Shown here piece after piece: positions 25,818-34,414 of a DNA stretch of 64,000 nt. The DNA is from Pseudonocardia oceani (GTDB lineage: Bacteria; Actinomycetota; Actinomycetes; Mycobacteriales; Pseudonocardiaceae): the NCBI RefSeq assembly GCF_019263585.2, contig NZ_JADQDF010000001.1, positions 6,206,501-6,270,500 of the forward strand. The letters run 5' to 3'. Below the pieces are notes generated by a model that was given only the letters and a program-made list of their open reading frames with translations, was not told the DNA's origin and made no database searches. Each line of letters opens with the position of its first letter. Position 1 is the first letter of the stretch. Made by a program: the position numbers and the translations under genes.

Positions 25818-25851
25818 CGCGACCGGCGCCGCTGCTGCGGCGCCGGTCGCG
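25818..25851. terminator. Perfect 14-bp hairpin between dehydrogenase and marR
   Basis: CGCGACCGGCGCCG and its exact complement around the loop CTGCTG, midway between two converging stop codons (25801 and 25857). Probably a bidirectional terminator. Confidence 0.8.
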
Positions 25852-25856
25852 GTGCG

Positions 25857-26372
25857 TCAGGGGGCCCCGGGTGGGTCGCTGTCCGGCGCCCCGTCACCCG
25901 TGGCCGGCCACAGCGGCCCGTCGTGCAGGTGCGCCGCGAGCTTGTCGCTGATCGTGCGCAGCACCGCCTGCTCGTCGGGGGTGAGCAGGTCGAACAGCGA
26001 CGACCGCACCTCCTCGACGTGCCCCGGCGCCGCGGCCCGCAGCTGGTCCCACCCGGCCTCGGTGAGCTCCGCGAGCTGCCCGCGCTTGTCCGTCGGGTGC
26101 GGGCGCCGGCGCACCAGCCCGGCCTCCTCCATCCGCGTGACGGCGTGCGAGAGCCGGCTGCGCGACGACGTCGACGACGTGGCGAGCGTGCTCATCCGCA
26201 GCACGCCCTCGGGCGCCTCGGACAGCCGCACCAGGATCTCGTAGTAGGCGTGCGGGAGGCCGGTGCCCTGCTGGAGCTGCCGCTCGATGCGGTCCCACAG
26301 CAGGCGGCTCGCGGTGAGGAAGCTGCGCCAGGTGCGCTGCTCGTCCTCGGTCAGCCAACGGGTGTCGCCCAT
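25857..26372 (-). CDS. MarR-family transcriptional regulator
   Basis: A 171-aa winged-helix protein: dimerisation helices at both ends, HTH and wing at about 50-110 (MSTLATSSTSSRSRLSHAVT, then EEAGLVRRRPHPTDKRGQLA). It is divergent from yceI across 85 bp that carries two matching inverted repeats, so it probably represses itself and yceI until a ligand or oxidant releases it (inference). ATG 26372 has a GGGAG site; the longer frame to 26396 would overlap the first operator. Confidence 0.85.
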   Translation of the reverse strand: MGDTRWLTEDEQRTWRSFLTASRLLWDRIERQLQQGTGLPHAYYEILVRLSEAPEGVLRMSTLATSSTSSRSRLSHAVTRMEEAGLVRRRPHPTDKRGQLAELTEAGWDQLRAAAPGHVEEVRSSLFDLLTPDEQAVLRTISDKLAAHLHDGPLWPATGDGAPDSDPPGAP

Positions 26373-26388
26373 CACACTCCCGGAATAG

Positions 26389-26440
26389 TTGAGCACTCAA
26401 AACCCTTCAGCTAGTGTCCCTCTCAACACCTGAGAGCTCA
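26389..26440. promoter_or_regulatory. yceI promoter with paired MarR-type operators
   Basis: Plus-strand promoter: -35 TTGAGC at 26389-26394, 17-bp spacer, -10 TAGTGT at 26412-26417. Two inverted repeats share the core TGAG-N2-CTCA: TTGAG-CA-CTCAA at 26389-26400, lying on the -35, and TGAG-AG-CTCA at 26431-26440, just after the expected start site. That spacing lets a MarR dimer pair block polymerase. Confidence 0.72.
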
Positions 26441-26457
26441 ACTAACAGAGGATCCCG

Positions 26458-27018
26458 ATGACCACCACGCAGACCCAGATCCCCAACTACATCGCGGGCA
26501 CCTGGGACATCGACCCCGTGCACTCCGACGTCTCGTTCACGGTCCGCCACATGATGGTGAGCAAGGTACGCGGGCGCTTCGGCGGATTCACCGGCGAGAT
26601 CGTGACGGGCCCGGACGTCACCGGATCGAGCGTGCGCGCCGAGATCGACGCGACGTCCATCGACACCGGCAACGACCAGCGCGACGGCCACATCCGCTCC
26701 GCCGACTTCTTCGCGGTCGAGAACCACCCCACCTGGACCTTCGTCTCCACCGCCGTCCGCCCCGACGGCGACGACCTGGTCGTCGACGGCGAGCTCACGA
26801 TCAAGGGCGTCACCCGCCCGGTCTCCCTGGCCCTCGAGGTCAACGGCTTCGGCCCGGACGCCTACGGCGGCACGCGCGCCGGCTTCACCGGCACCACCAC
26901 CATCAACCGCAGCGACTTCGGCGTCGACATCGCCATGCCGCTCGACGGCGGCGGCGTCGTCGTCAGTGAGAAGGTGCAGATCACCCTGGAGATCCAGGGC
27001 GTGCTGCGCACCGCCTGA
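26458..27018 (+). CDS. YceI-family lipid/isoprenoid-binding protein
   Basis: A 186-aa YceI beta-barrel (WDIDPVHSDVSFTVRHMMVS; DGHIRSADFF; LTIKGVTRPVSL; RSDFGVDI). Family members bind long-chain isoprenoids or amides; no signal peptide is visible, so this one is probably cytoplasmic. Ribosome site AGAGGA 5 bases before the ATG. Control by the divergent MarR is suggested by the operators between them. Confidence 0.9.
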   Translation: MTTTQTQIPNYIAGTWDIDPVHSDVSFTVRHMMVSKVRGRFGGFTGEIVTGPDVTGSSVRAEIDATSIDTGNDQRDGHIRSADFFAVENHPTWTFVSTAVRPDGDDLVVDGELTIKGVTRPVSLALEVNGFGPDAYGGTRAGFTGTTTINRSDFGVDIAMPLDGGGVVVSEKVQITLEIQGVLRTA

Positions 27019-27101
27019 TCACCCGGCTCCCCCCGCGGACGGCCCCCGGCACCTCGCCGGGGCCCGTCGCGCGTCCGGGCCCGGCGTGACACGGTGGCGC
27101 G

Positions 27102-27788
27102 GTGGGATACCGCGAGTTCCCGGTGCCGCTGGGCGGTCTGGCCGAGTGCGGCTGGTCGTCGTCGGCAGGGCCCGCGCCCGCCGAGCACGCCGTGCTCCCC
27201 GACGGCGCGATGGACCTCGTGTGGACCGGCGCCGACCTGCTCGTCGCGGGGCCGGACACCGCCCCGCACCCCGTCCGCAGCGGGCCGGGCGCGGTCGCGA
27301 CCGGGCTGCGCTTCCGCCCGGGCGCGCTGCCCGCGCTGCTCGGGGTGCCCGCCGACGCGCTGCTCGACCACCGCGTCCCGATGGTCGACCTGCTCCCCCG
27401 CCCCGCCCATCGCGCGCTGGCCCGGATCGAGGCCGGGGAGCCCGTGCTCGATGCCCTGCTCGGCGCCGTCGCCGACCTGCCCGGCGCGCCGCCCGACCGC
27501 GCGCTGGGCGTCGTCGTGCGCCACGCCGTCGCCGGAGCGGGCGTCGCGGCCACCGCCGACGCGCTGGGCTGGACGTCCCGGACGCTGCACCGGCGCGCGC
27601 TCGCCGCGTTCGGCTACGGCCCCGCGGTGCTGCGACGCGTCCTGCGGTTCCGCCGCGCGGTCGACCTGCTGCACGCCGGCGTCGCGCCCGCGGAGGTCGC
27701 CGCGCGGGCCGGGTACGCCGACCAGCCGCACCTGAGCCGCGAGGTGCGCGCCCTGGCGGGCCGCTCCCCCGCTCAGCTCGGCGCGTAG
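27102..27788 (+). CDS. AraC-family transcriptional regulator
   Basis: A 228-aa protein. The N-terminal domain resembles the DUF6597 sensor (VLPDGAMDLVWTGADLLVAG). The C-terminal double HTH at about 150-228 has VAATADALGWTSRTLHRRAL and VAARAGYADQPHLSREVRAL. GTG start. Its 3' end overlaps the converging VOC gene by 16 bases, so the two are likely functionally tied or antisense-regulated. Confidence 0.82.
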   Translation: MGYREFPVPLGGLAECGWSSSAGPAPAEHAVLPDGAMDLVWTGADLLVAGPDTAPHPVRSGPGAVATGLRFRPGALPALLGVPADALLDHRVPMVDLLPRPAHRALARIEAGEPVLDALLGAVADLPGAPPDRALGVVVRHAVAGAGVAATADALGWTSRTLHRRALAAFGYGPAVLRRVLRFRRAVDLLHAGVAPAEVAARAGYADQPHLSREVRALAGRSPAQLGA

Positions 27789-28177
27789 AGGTCCACCCCG
27801 GTGCCGTCCGGGTCCTGCAGGCTCGCGTAGCGCTGGCCCCACGGGGCGTCGAAGGGCTCGAGCCCGCTGTGGTGGCCCGCCGCGACCATGTCGGCGTGCA
27901 GGGCGTCGACCGAGGCCGGGTCCGGGAGCCGGAACGCCAGGCCGACGCGGCCGCCGCCGGTGGGCGGCGTCCAGCCGGGGTCGAGCGAGCGCGCGACGTC
28001 CTCGGAGTCGAACATCAGCCGCATCCCGCCCCCGAGGTCGGCCTCGACGTGCGGCACGCCCCCTGCCTCGTCGGGCACGGTTACCCCGAGACGGCGGTAG
28101 AACGCGAGCGTGGCGGCCATGTCGGACACGATGATCCCGATGGCGTCCATCCGGGCGGCGATCTGCACCTTCTCCAT
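27773..28177 (-). CDS. VOC-family (glyoxalase-fold) protein
   Basis: A 134-aa single-domain VOC protein (MDAIGIIVSDMAATLAFYRR; ending in QDPDGTGVDLYAPS). Length is normal for the family. Metal-binding pattern is partial, so it may be a binding or resistance protein rather than an enzyme. The ATG at 28177 has only a weak ribosome site; a second in-frame ATG lies at MDAIG. Confidence 0.8.
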   Translation of the reverse strand: MEKVQIAARMDAIGIIVSDMAATLAFYRRLGVTVPDEAGGVPHVEADLGGGMRLMFDSEDVARSLDPGWTPPTGGGRVGLAFRLPDPASVDALHADMVAAGHHSGLEPFDAPWGQRYASLQDPDGTGVDLYAPS

Positions 28178-28316
28178 GACCGCGGACGCTAGCGCCGTCC
28201 GCCGCGGCCCGTCGTGAACGGATCGGACACCTCCCCCGGAGGCGTCGCCCGCACGGCCGGAGGGGCCCGACCGGGGTACCGTGCGCCGACCGGAGCCGGT
28301 GGTCGAAGGAGCCCAC

Positions 28317-29957
28317 ATGACGAGCACCCAGCCCACCCCCCGCCCCGACGGAACACCGGGCTCGCGGCCCGACGGAGCACCGGGCTCGCGGCCCGACGAG
28401 CCGTTCCCGGTGTCCGGCGATCAGCGTCCCCCCGGGCGGGTGTGGGCGTTCCGCGGGCTCGGCGTACTCGCGGCCGCGCTGGCCTGGCTCGCCCTCGGGT
28501 CGGCGACCGGGCTGGAACCGGCCGGCCGGATCGTCGCCACGATCGGTGTGCTCATGGCGGTCTGGTGGATGACCGAGGCCCTGCCGCTCTCGGCCACCGC
28601 GCTGGTCCCCATCGTCGCGTTCCCCGCCTTCGGCGTCCTCTCGGTCGGAGACGCCACCGCCCCCTACGCCGACCCGATCGTCTTCCTCTTCATGGGCGGG
28701 TTCCTGATCGCGATAGCGATGCAGAAGTGGAACCTGCACCGGCGCATCGCCCTGCTGACGCTACGGGCCGTCGGGACGCACCCGCACCGCATCGTGCTTG
28801 GCATGATGATCGCGACGGCGTTCCTGTCGATGTGGGTGTCGAACACCGCGACGACCCTGATGATGCTGCCGATCGCGCTGAGCGTGCTCACGCTGGTCGT
28901 CGAGCGCAGCCGCGGCACCGGCGAGGTGCGTCGCGGCTCCACGATCAGCGACACCGTCGACGACCCCGCCGTGCGGATCTTCGGCGTCGGCCTCGTGCTG
29001 TCGATCGCGTGGTCGGCCTCCATCGGCGGCCTGGGCACCCTGCTCGGCAGCCCGCCCAACGCCATCGTCGCCGGCTACGTCAGCGAGCAGCTCGACCGCG
29101 ACATCACCTTCCTGGGCTGGATGCAGCTCGGGGTGCCGCTCGTGGTGGTGTTCCTCGTGATCGCCTGGCTGCTGATCACCCGGGTGCTGTTCCGGAGCGG
29201 TCTCGACGAGATACCCGGCGGCCGGGAGATGATCGCGGGGCAGCTCCGCGAACTGGGGCCGACCAGCACCGGCGAGAAGCGCGTGCTCGCCGTGTTCGCC
29301 GGGGCGGCGTTCCTGTGGATCGTCCCCGGGCTGCTCACCCGGATCGGGCCGGTCGAGGCGGCGCTGCCCTGGCTCGGTGAGCTCGACGACACCGCCATCG
29401 CCATCGCGGCGGGCGTCGTGCTGTTCCTGCTGCCCGGTCATCGGGGCACCGACGACGACCGCGGCGAGATGCTGCTGGTCTGGGACGACGCCCAGAAGGG
29501 GCTGCCCTGGGGCGTCCTGCTGCTCTTCGGCGGAGGGCTGAGCCTGGCGACCGCGGTCGCCGAGAGTGGGCTGGACGCGTGGATCGGCACCCAGGTCGAG
29601 GGCCTCGGCGTGCTGCCGATCGTGCTGCTCGTCGCGGCGGTCGTCGCGATCGTCCTGCTGCTCACCGAGGTCACGAGCAACACCGCGACCGCGGCGACGT
29701 TCATCCCTGTGCTCGGTGGGGTCGCACTGGGCATCGGGGCCGATTCCATGACGCTGCTCATCCCGGCGGCGCTCGCCGCGACCTGCGCGTTCATGCTGCC
29801 GGTCGGGACCCCGCCCAACGCCATCGTCTTCGGCAGCGGCACCGTCACCATCGGGCAGATGGCGCGCGGCGGGGCGGCGCTCAACGTCGTCGGGGTCCTG
29901 CTGATCACGCTGTTCAGCTGGTTGCTCGGTGGTTGGGCCCTCGGCCTGCAGTTCTGA
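28317..29957 (+). CDS. DASS/SLC13-family sodium-coupled anion (dicarboxylate) symporter
   Basis: A 546-aa membrane protein of about 12 helices. Both DASS substrate/sodium clamshell motifs are visible: SNTATTLMMLPIAL near residue 180 and TSNTATAATFIPVL near 460. PPNAIV recurs after each half, as in the inverted-repeat fold. It probably imports di- or tricarboxylates or sulfate. The N-terminal 35 residues are cytoplasmic and contain a duplicated segment. ATG 28317 has a GAAGGAG ribosome site. Confidence 0.88.
   Translation: MTSTQPTPRPDGTPGSRPDGAPGSRPDEPFPVSGDQRPPGRVWAFRGLGVLAAALAWLALGSATGLEPAGRIVATIGVLMAVWWMTEALPLSATALVPIVAFPAFGVLSVGDATAPYADPIVFLFMGGFLIAIAMQKWNLHRRIALLTLRAVGTHPHRIVLGMMIATAFLSMWVSNTATTLMMLPIALSVLTLVVERSRGTGEVRRGSTISDTVDDPAVRIFGVGLVLSIAWSASIGGLGTLLGSPPNAIVAGYVSEQLDRDITFLGWMQLGVPLVVVFLVIAWLLITRVLFRSGLDEIPGGREMIAGQLRELGPTSTGEKRVLAVFAGAAFLWIVPGLLTRIGPVEAALPWLGELDDTAIAIAAGVVLFLLPGHRGTDDDRGEMLLVWDDAQKGLPWGVLLLFGGGLSLATAVAESGLDAWIGTQVEGLGVLPIVLLVAAVVAIVLLLTEVTSNTATAATFIPVLGGVALGIGADSMTLLIPAALAATCAFMLPVGTPPNAIVFGSGTVTIGQMARGGAALNVVGVLLITLFSWLLGGWALGLQF
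28347..28394 (+). repeat. 24-bp direct duplication in symporter N-terminus
   Basis: Two adjacent 24-base units differing by one base, coding DGTPGSRP and DGAPGSRP. In-frame, so tolerated. Confidence 0.85.
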
Positions 29958-30327
29958 GCGGACCGCCCGGGCCCACGGGGCCGACGTAGACCCAGCGCCC
30001 GCACACCCGCCGGAAGCGGCTGTCCTCGGCCACCACACCCCGGTCGTGGTGCGCCCGGAAGCGCACGGTGCCCGTCGGCTCCAGCAGCCCGCCGCCGGTG
30101 AGGTCGAGCACCTCCAGGCGCGTCCAGCGCGTCGCCGGGTCGACGTCGACGCGGCGCGGGCGGGTGGCCGGGTCCCAGCTCTCCCGCAGGTAGGCGGTGT
30201 CGCCGACGGCGAAGGCGCTGAACCGCGAGCGCATCAGTGCTTCGGCGGTCGGCGCGGCCGCACCGGAGTGGTAGCGGCCGCAGCACTCGGGGTAGGTCGC
30301 CGGGAGTCCGCAGGGGCAGGGCTGCAC
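29914..30327 (-). CDS. YchJ-family SEC-C zinc-binding protein
   Basis: A 137-aa protein with the N-terminal SEC-C metal site CPCGLPATYPECCGRYH and the YchJ middle domain (ALMRSRFSAFAVGDTAYLRE; RFRAHHDRG). Function of the family is unknown. Its last 44 bases overlap the 3' end of the converging symporter gene. Confidence 0.85.
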   Translation of the reverse strand: MQPCPCGLPATYPECCGRYHSGAAAPTAEALMRSRFSAFAVGDTAYLRESWDPATRPRRVDVDPATRWTRLEVLDLTGGGLLEPTGTVRFRAHHDRGVVAEDSRFRRVCGRWVYVGPVGPGGPLRTAGRGPNHRATS

Positions 30328-30371
30328 GGGCCCAGTCTCCCCCGAACGCGCCGGGGTGCAGGATGCCGGGC

Positions 30372-30824
30372 GTGCCCGCTCCCCCGACGCCGCCGCTCCC
30401 CGGTGTGGTCGTGCTCCCCGACGGGACGCGCGTGCGCGGCCGCGGCCGCCGCGAGCTCCCCGGCGACCCGACCCCGGAGTTCGGCCTCTACCTGCACCGC
30501 CGCACCCTGCTCGGGCGCGAGCGGTGGACGCCGGGCTGGCCCGCCGAGTGGGTCGACTGGCCCGACTTCCGAGTGCCCCGCGACCCCCGCCGCGCCGCGG
30601 CCGCGATCGAGCACGCCCACGGCCTCGCCCGGGCCGGGACGCGCGTCGAGGTGGCCTGCGGCGGCGGGACGGGTCGCACCGGCACCGTGCTCGCCTGCAT
30701 GGCCGTGCTGGCCGGGCGCCCGGCGGGCGACGCCGTGGCCTGGGTCCGCGCGCACTACCGGCCCCGCGCCGTCGAGACGGCGGCGCAGCGGCGCTGGGTG
30801 GAGTGGTTCGCCGCGCAGCGCTGA
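30372..30824 (+). CDS. Small dual-specificity/tyrosine-type protein phosphatase
   Basis: About 150 aa. The phosphate loop reads VACGGGTGRTGTVLA: Cys and the loop Arg are kept in a C-X5-R-T arrangement, but the usual His before the Cys is Ala. WVDWPDFRVP near residue 62 is where the general acid Asp of these enzymes lies. GTG 30372 follows CAGGAT plus 7 bases, matching the arrangement before the thioesterase gene at 35284; ATG 30363 is an alternative. Substrate unknown. Confidence 0.75.
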   Translation: MPAPPTPPLPGVVVLPDGTRVRGRGRRELPGDPTPEFGLYLHRRTLLGRERWTPGWPAEWVDWPDFRVPRDPRRAAAAIEHAHGLARAGTRVEVACGGGTGRTGTVLACMAVLAGRPAGDAVAWVRAHYRPRAVETAAQRRWVEWFAAQR

Positions 30825-30858
30825 CCCTGCCGACGCCTGCCGACCCCGGGAACGCCGA

Positions 30859-30891
30859 CGGGGCCGGTCGCAGCTCGCGCGACCGGCCCCG
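30859..30891. terminator. 13-bp hairpin between phosphatase and arc
   Basis: CGGGGCCGGTCGC and its exact complement around a 7-base loop, 18 bases before the arc stop and 34 after the phosphatase stop. Likely a bidirectional terminator. Confidence 0.8.
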
Positions 30892-30909
30892 CCTCCTTCG
30901 GCGTGCCCC

Positions 30910-32721
30910 CTACAGGTACTGGCCGGTGTTCGACGCCGTGTCGATCGCGCGGCTGCTCGCGTCGTTCTTGCCGGTGACGAGCGTGCGGATGTAGACGATC
31001 CGCTCGCCCTTCTTGCCCGAGATCCGCGCCCAGTCGTCCGGGTTGGTCGTGTTGGGCAGGTCCTCGTTCTCGGCGAACTCGTCGACGATCGCATCGAGCA
31101 GGTGCTGGACCCGCAGGCCCTGCTGGCCCGACTCGAGCACCGCCTTGATCGCCGACTTCTTCGACCGGTCGACGATGTTCTGGATCATGGCACCGGAGTT
31201 GAAGTCCTTGAAGTACAGGGTCTCCTTGTCACCGTTGGCGTAGGTGACCTCCAGGAACCGGTTCTCCTCGGTCTCGTCGTACATCCGCTCGACGATCCGC
31301 TCGATCATCGCGTCGATGCACGCCTTGCGGTTGCCGCCGAACTCCGCGATGTCATCGACGTGGATCGGCAGCGTGTCGGTGAGGTACTTGGAGAAGATGT
31401 CCTGCGCCGCCTCGGCGTCGGGACGCTCGATCTTGATCTTCACGTCGAGCCGGCCCGGCCGCAGGATCGCCGGGTCGATCATGTCCTCGCGGTTGGAGGC
31501 GCCGATGACGATGACGTTCTCCAGGCCCTCGACGCCGTCGATCTCGGCGAGGAGCTGGGGCACGATCGTCGTCTCGACGTCGGAGGACACGCCCGACCCG
31601 CGGGTGCGGAAGATGGAGTCCATCTCGTCGAAGAACACGATCACCGGGGTGCCGGCGCTCGCCTTCTCCCGGGCGCGCTGGAAGATCAGCCGGATGTGCC
31701 GCTCGGTCTCGCCGACGAACTTGTTGAGCAGCTCCGGGCCCTTGATGTTGAGGAAGAACGCGCGGCCCTCGTTGGGGTCGTCGCCGCGCTGGGCCGCGAT
31801 CTTCTTGGCCAGCGAGTTGGCGACGGCCTTCGCGATGAGCGTCTTGCCGCAGCCGGGGGGCCCGTAGAGCAGCACGCCCTTGGGCGGGCGAAGCTCGTAC
31901 TGGGTGAACAGCTCGGCGTGCAGGAACGGCAGCTCGACGGCGTCGCGGATCTGCTCGATCTGCCGGAACAGGCCACCGATGTCGGAGTAGTCGACGTCGG
32001 GCACCTCCTCCAGCACGAGGTCCTCGACCTCGGCCTTCGGCACGCGCTCGTAGGCGTACCCGGCCTTGGTGTCGACGAGCAGGGAGTCGCCCGGCTTGAG
32101 GTGCACGAAGTCGGGGACCGACTCGTCGAACAGGGGCGCGGCGAGCCACACCACCCGCTCCTCGTCGGCGTGCCCGACCACCAGCGCGCGGCCGGCGAGG
32201 CCGTCGGTGGTGGGCTCGGCGAGCACCTCGCGCAGTCCGCAGACCTCGCCGATGCGCTCGTAGTCGCCGGCCTCGACGACGGTGAGCGCCTCGTTGAGGC
32301 GCACGGTCTGCCCGCTCTTGAGCTCCTCGGTGCTGACCGCCGGGGACACCGCGACGCGCATCCGGCGGCCCGAGGTGAACACGTCGACGGTCTCGTCCGG
32401 GAAGCGCGCCAGGAAGACGCCGTAGCCGCTGGGCGGCTGCGCGAGCCGGTCGACCTCCTCGCGGAGGGCGATCAGCTGGCCCCGGGCCTCCTTGAGCGTC
32501 TCGGTCAGCTTCTCGTTGCGTGCCGAGAGCTGCGAGAGCCGGCTGGCCGACTCGGCGAGCCGCTGCTCCAGGACGCGGGCCTGGCGGGGCGACTCGGTGA
32601 GCTTGCGCCGGAGTAGGGCGACCTCTTCTTCGAGGAAGCGGATCTGGGCAGTGGCCTCGTCAGGACTCATGTCCCCGTGGTCACCTGGGTTGTGTCTGCC
32701 GGTTCCGTCGTAGGGGTTCAC
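30910..32721 (-). CDS. arc: Proteasome-activating AAA+ ATPase ARC/Mpa
   Basis: A 603-aa ring ATPase. A coiled coil at about residues 20-92 binds Pup, tandem OB domains lie at about 95-240, and the AAA+ module has GPPGCGKT, VFFDEMDS and ILRPGRLD. The C-terminal NTGQYL is the motif that docks into the alpha ring. It unfolds pupylated proteins into PrcBA. The GTG at 32721 has a very strong GGAGGGAGG site; a TATCGT -10-like box lies at 32751-32756. Unlike many relatives it is not next to dop: eight accessory genes intervene. Confidence 0.96.
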   Translation of the reverse strand: MNPYDGTGRHNPGDHGDMSPDEATAQIRFLEEEVALLRRKLTESPRQARVLEQRLAESASRLSQLSARNEKLTETLKEARGQLIALREEVDRLAQPPSGYGVFLARFPDETVDVFTSGRRMRVAVSPAVSTEELKSGQTVRLNEALTVVEAGDYERIGEVCGLREVLAEPTTDGLAGRALVVGHADEERVVWLAAPLFDESVPDFVHLKPGDSLLVDTKAGYAYERVPKAEVEDLVLEEVPDVDYSDIGGLFRQIEQIRDAVELPFLHAELFTQYELRPPKGVLLYGPPGCGKTLIAKAVANSLAKKIAAQRGDDPNEGRAFFLNIKGPELLNKFVGETERHIRLIFQRAREKASAGTPVIVFFDEMDSIFRTRGSGVSSDVETTIVPQLLAEIDGVEGLENVIVIGASNREDMIDPAILRPGRLDVKIKIERPDAEAAQDIFSKYLTDTLPIHVDDIAEFGGNRKACIDAMIERIVERMYDETEENRFLEVTYANGDKETLYFKDFNSGAMIQNIVDRSKKSAIKAVLESGQQGLRVQHLLDAIVDEFAENEDLPNTTNPDDWARISGKKGERIVYIRTLVTGKNDASSRAIDTASNTGQYL

Positions 32722-32888
32722 GGCATCCTCCCTCCGTGTTCCGTTTCCATACGATACCTGGCCACTCTGACACACGCGGTGCGGCGAATCGGTGATCCAT
32801 CACTCACGCGGACGGCACCTTGACGGTGACCGCCGGTCCGGGCTCCGTGACGGGAGGTGCCGCCACCCGGCCGAGCGGCCTCGACCGG

Positions 32889-33827
32889 TCAGCGGGTGGA
32901 GGTGGGGCGGCGCTGCGGGCGCGGCGGCGAAACGCCGTCGGCCAGTCGACGGGCCGTCACCAGGAACGCGGTGTGGCCCTGCATCCGGTGCTCCGGGCGC
33001 ACCGCCAGCCCGACGACGTGCCAGGCCCTGACCAGCGTCTCCCAGGCCTCCGGCTCGGTCCAGCACTGCTGCTCGCGCAGCGCCTCGGTGAGCCGGGACA
33101 GCTGGGTGGTGGTGGCGACGTAGCCGACGAGCACACCGCCGGGGACCAGCGCCCGCTTGATGGTCTCGAGGTGCTCCCAGGGGGCCAGCATGTCCAGGAC
33201 GACCCGGTCGACCTCCCCGTCCTCGACGTCGGCGTGTGCCGCGAGGTCGGCCACCGTCAAGGACCAATGGGGTGGGATGCCGCCGAAGAAGCGGCGCACG
33301 TTGCGCTCGGCGTGTTCCGCGTGGTCCTCGCGGATCTCGTAGGACACCACCCTTCCGGTGGGGCCCACCGCCTGCAGGAGCGAGCAGGTGAGCGCGCCGG
33401 ACCCCGCGCCGGCCTCCAGGACCCGCGCCCCGGGGAACACGTCGCCCCACATGAGGATCTGCGCGGCGTCCTTCGGGTAGATGACCTGAGCGCCGCGCGG
33501 CATCGACAGCACGTAGTCGGCCAGGCGCGGACGCAGGGCGAGGTAGGGCGTGCCGACCGGGGAGAGCACGAGGCTGCCCTCGGGGTGCCCGATCAGGTCG
33601 TCGTGGGCGATCCCGCCGCGGTGCGTGTGGTACTGGGCGCCCGCCTCGAGCGTGATCGTGTAGTGCCGACCCTTGGGGTCGGTGAGCTGCACGCGGTCCC
33701 CCGCGCGGAAGGGGCCGCCGCGGGTCGGGAGGTGCTCCACCGGCGCGGGCGGGGCCCCGGGCCCGGCGGGGGTCTCCTCGACGGGGGCCTGCTCGACGGG
33801 GGCGGGGGCCTGCTGCTCGGTGCTCAC
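32889..33827 (-). CDS. trmI: tRNA (adenine-58-N1)-methyltransferase TrmI
   Basis: A 312-aa SAM methyltransferase. The N-terminal barrel (FRAGDRVQLTDPKGRHYTIT) is followed by a Rossmann domain with SAM loop VLEAGAGSGALT and VVLDMLAPWEH. It forms m1A58 in the T-loop of tRNAs and, like the mycobacterial protein, is encoded near arc. GTG 33827 overlaps the stop of the upstream lipoprotein gene (GTGA). The first 35 residues are a Pro/Ala linker. Confidence 0.92.
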   Translation of the reverse strand: MSTEQQAPAPVEQAPVEETPAGPGAPPAPVEHLPTRGGPFRAGDRVQLTDPKGRHYTITLEAGAQYHTHRGGIAHDDLIGHPEGSLVLSPVGTPYLALRPRLADYVLSMPRGAQVIYPKDAAQILMWGDVFPGARVLEAGAGSGALTCSLLQAVGPTGRVVSYEIREDHAEHAERNVRRFFGGIPPHWSLTVADLAAHADVEDGEVDRVVLDMLAPWEHLETIKRALVPGGVLVGYVATTTQLSRLTEALREQQCWTEPEAWETLVRAWHVVGLAVRPEHRMQGHTAFLVTARRLADGVSPPRPQRRPTSTR

Positions 33828-34348
33828 GCGGTACCGGCCAGTCGCCACTGGCCGTCGATGAGCTGGAGGGTGGCGCCGTCGGCGCGGCCCTGGCCCTGCC
33901 GGTCGGAGGTCCAGCGGATGGTGGCGTTGAGACCGGCGACCGTGACGTCCTGGACCACCGTGCTGCCCGCGGCCTCGACGGCCGTCTCGGCGGCGCCGGG
34001 CTGGCCGAAGACCGCGGCGAGGGCCTCTTCGCAGGTGGCCACCCGGCCGCCGCCCGCCTGCACGCCGGCGACGAGCTGCACGGAGGTCTCGGGGGCCGTC
34101 AGCGAGCAGGCGATCGGCCAGTCCTGCGTGGCGACGGCCTGCTGGTAGGCGCGCAGGGCGGCCTCGACGGCCGCCTCCTCGGGGCCGACCGCGCCCGGGC
34201 CGGGCGTCGTGGTCGGGGTGCCGGTGGCCGTGCCCGCCGTGGGGGCGGCCGACGTCGGCGACGCGGGGGCCCCGGTGCCGCCCGCGGTGCACGCGGCCAG
34301 CGCGGCCGCGAGGACGGCGGCGGCCGTGGCGGTTCGGATGGTCTTCAT
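33824..34348 (-). CDS. Putative lipoprotein with NTF2-like domain
   Basis: A 174-aa exported protein: basic start, hydrophobic stretch and lipobox LAACTAG put the lipidated Cys at residue 20. After a Thr/Pro linker comes a helical/beta domain (VEAALRAYQQAVATQDW; ATCEEALAAVF; IDGQWRLAG) resembling NTF2-like DUF4878-type domains. Function unknown. TAGGTT 8 bases before the ATG suggests a leaderless mRNA; it is translationally coupled to trmI. Confidence 0.75.
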   Translation of the reverse strand: MKTIRTATAAAVLAAALAACTAGGTGAPASPTSAAPTAGTATGTPTTTPGPGAVGPEEAAVEAALRAYQQAVATQDWPIACSLTAPETSVQLVAGVQAGGGRVATCEEALAAVFGQPGAAETAVEAAGSTVVQDVTVAGLNATIRWTSDRQGQGRADGATLQLIDGQWRLAGTA

Positions 34349-34414
34349 CGCGGCTCAACCTACGGGTGGGCGACCCCGGGGAACTGTCGGGGTCCTCGCC
34401 TACCCTCGGCAGCC

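Noticed and set aside
32718..32750. 10-codon leader frame overlapping the arc GTG
   Set aside because: The TATCGT box would start RNA inside it, and the arc GTG has its own strong ribosome site; the overlap is probably chance.
32792..33031. Small plus-strand frame between arc and trmI
   Set aside because: Arg/Pro/Gly-rich, partly antisense to trmI, no start signal or domain. The 167-bp gap between the arc start and the trmI stop shows no convincing gene.
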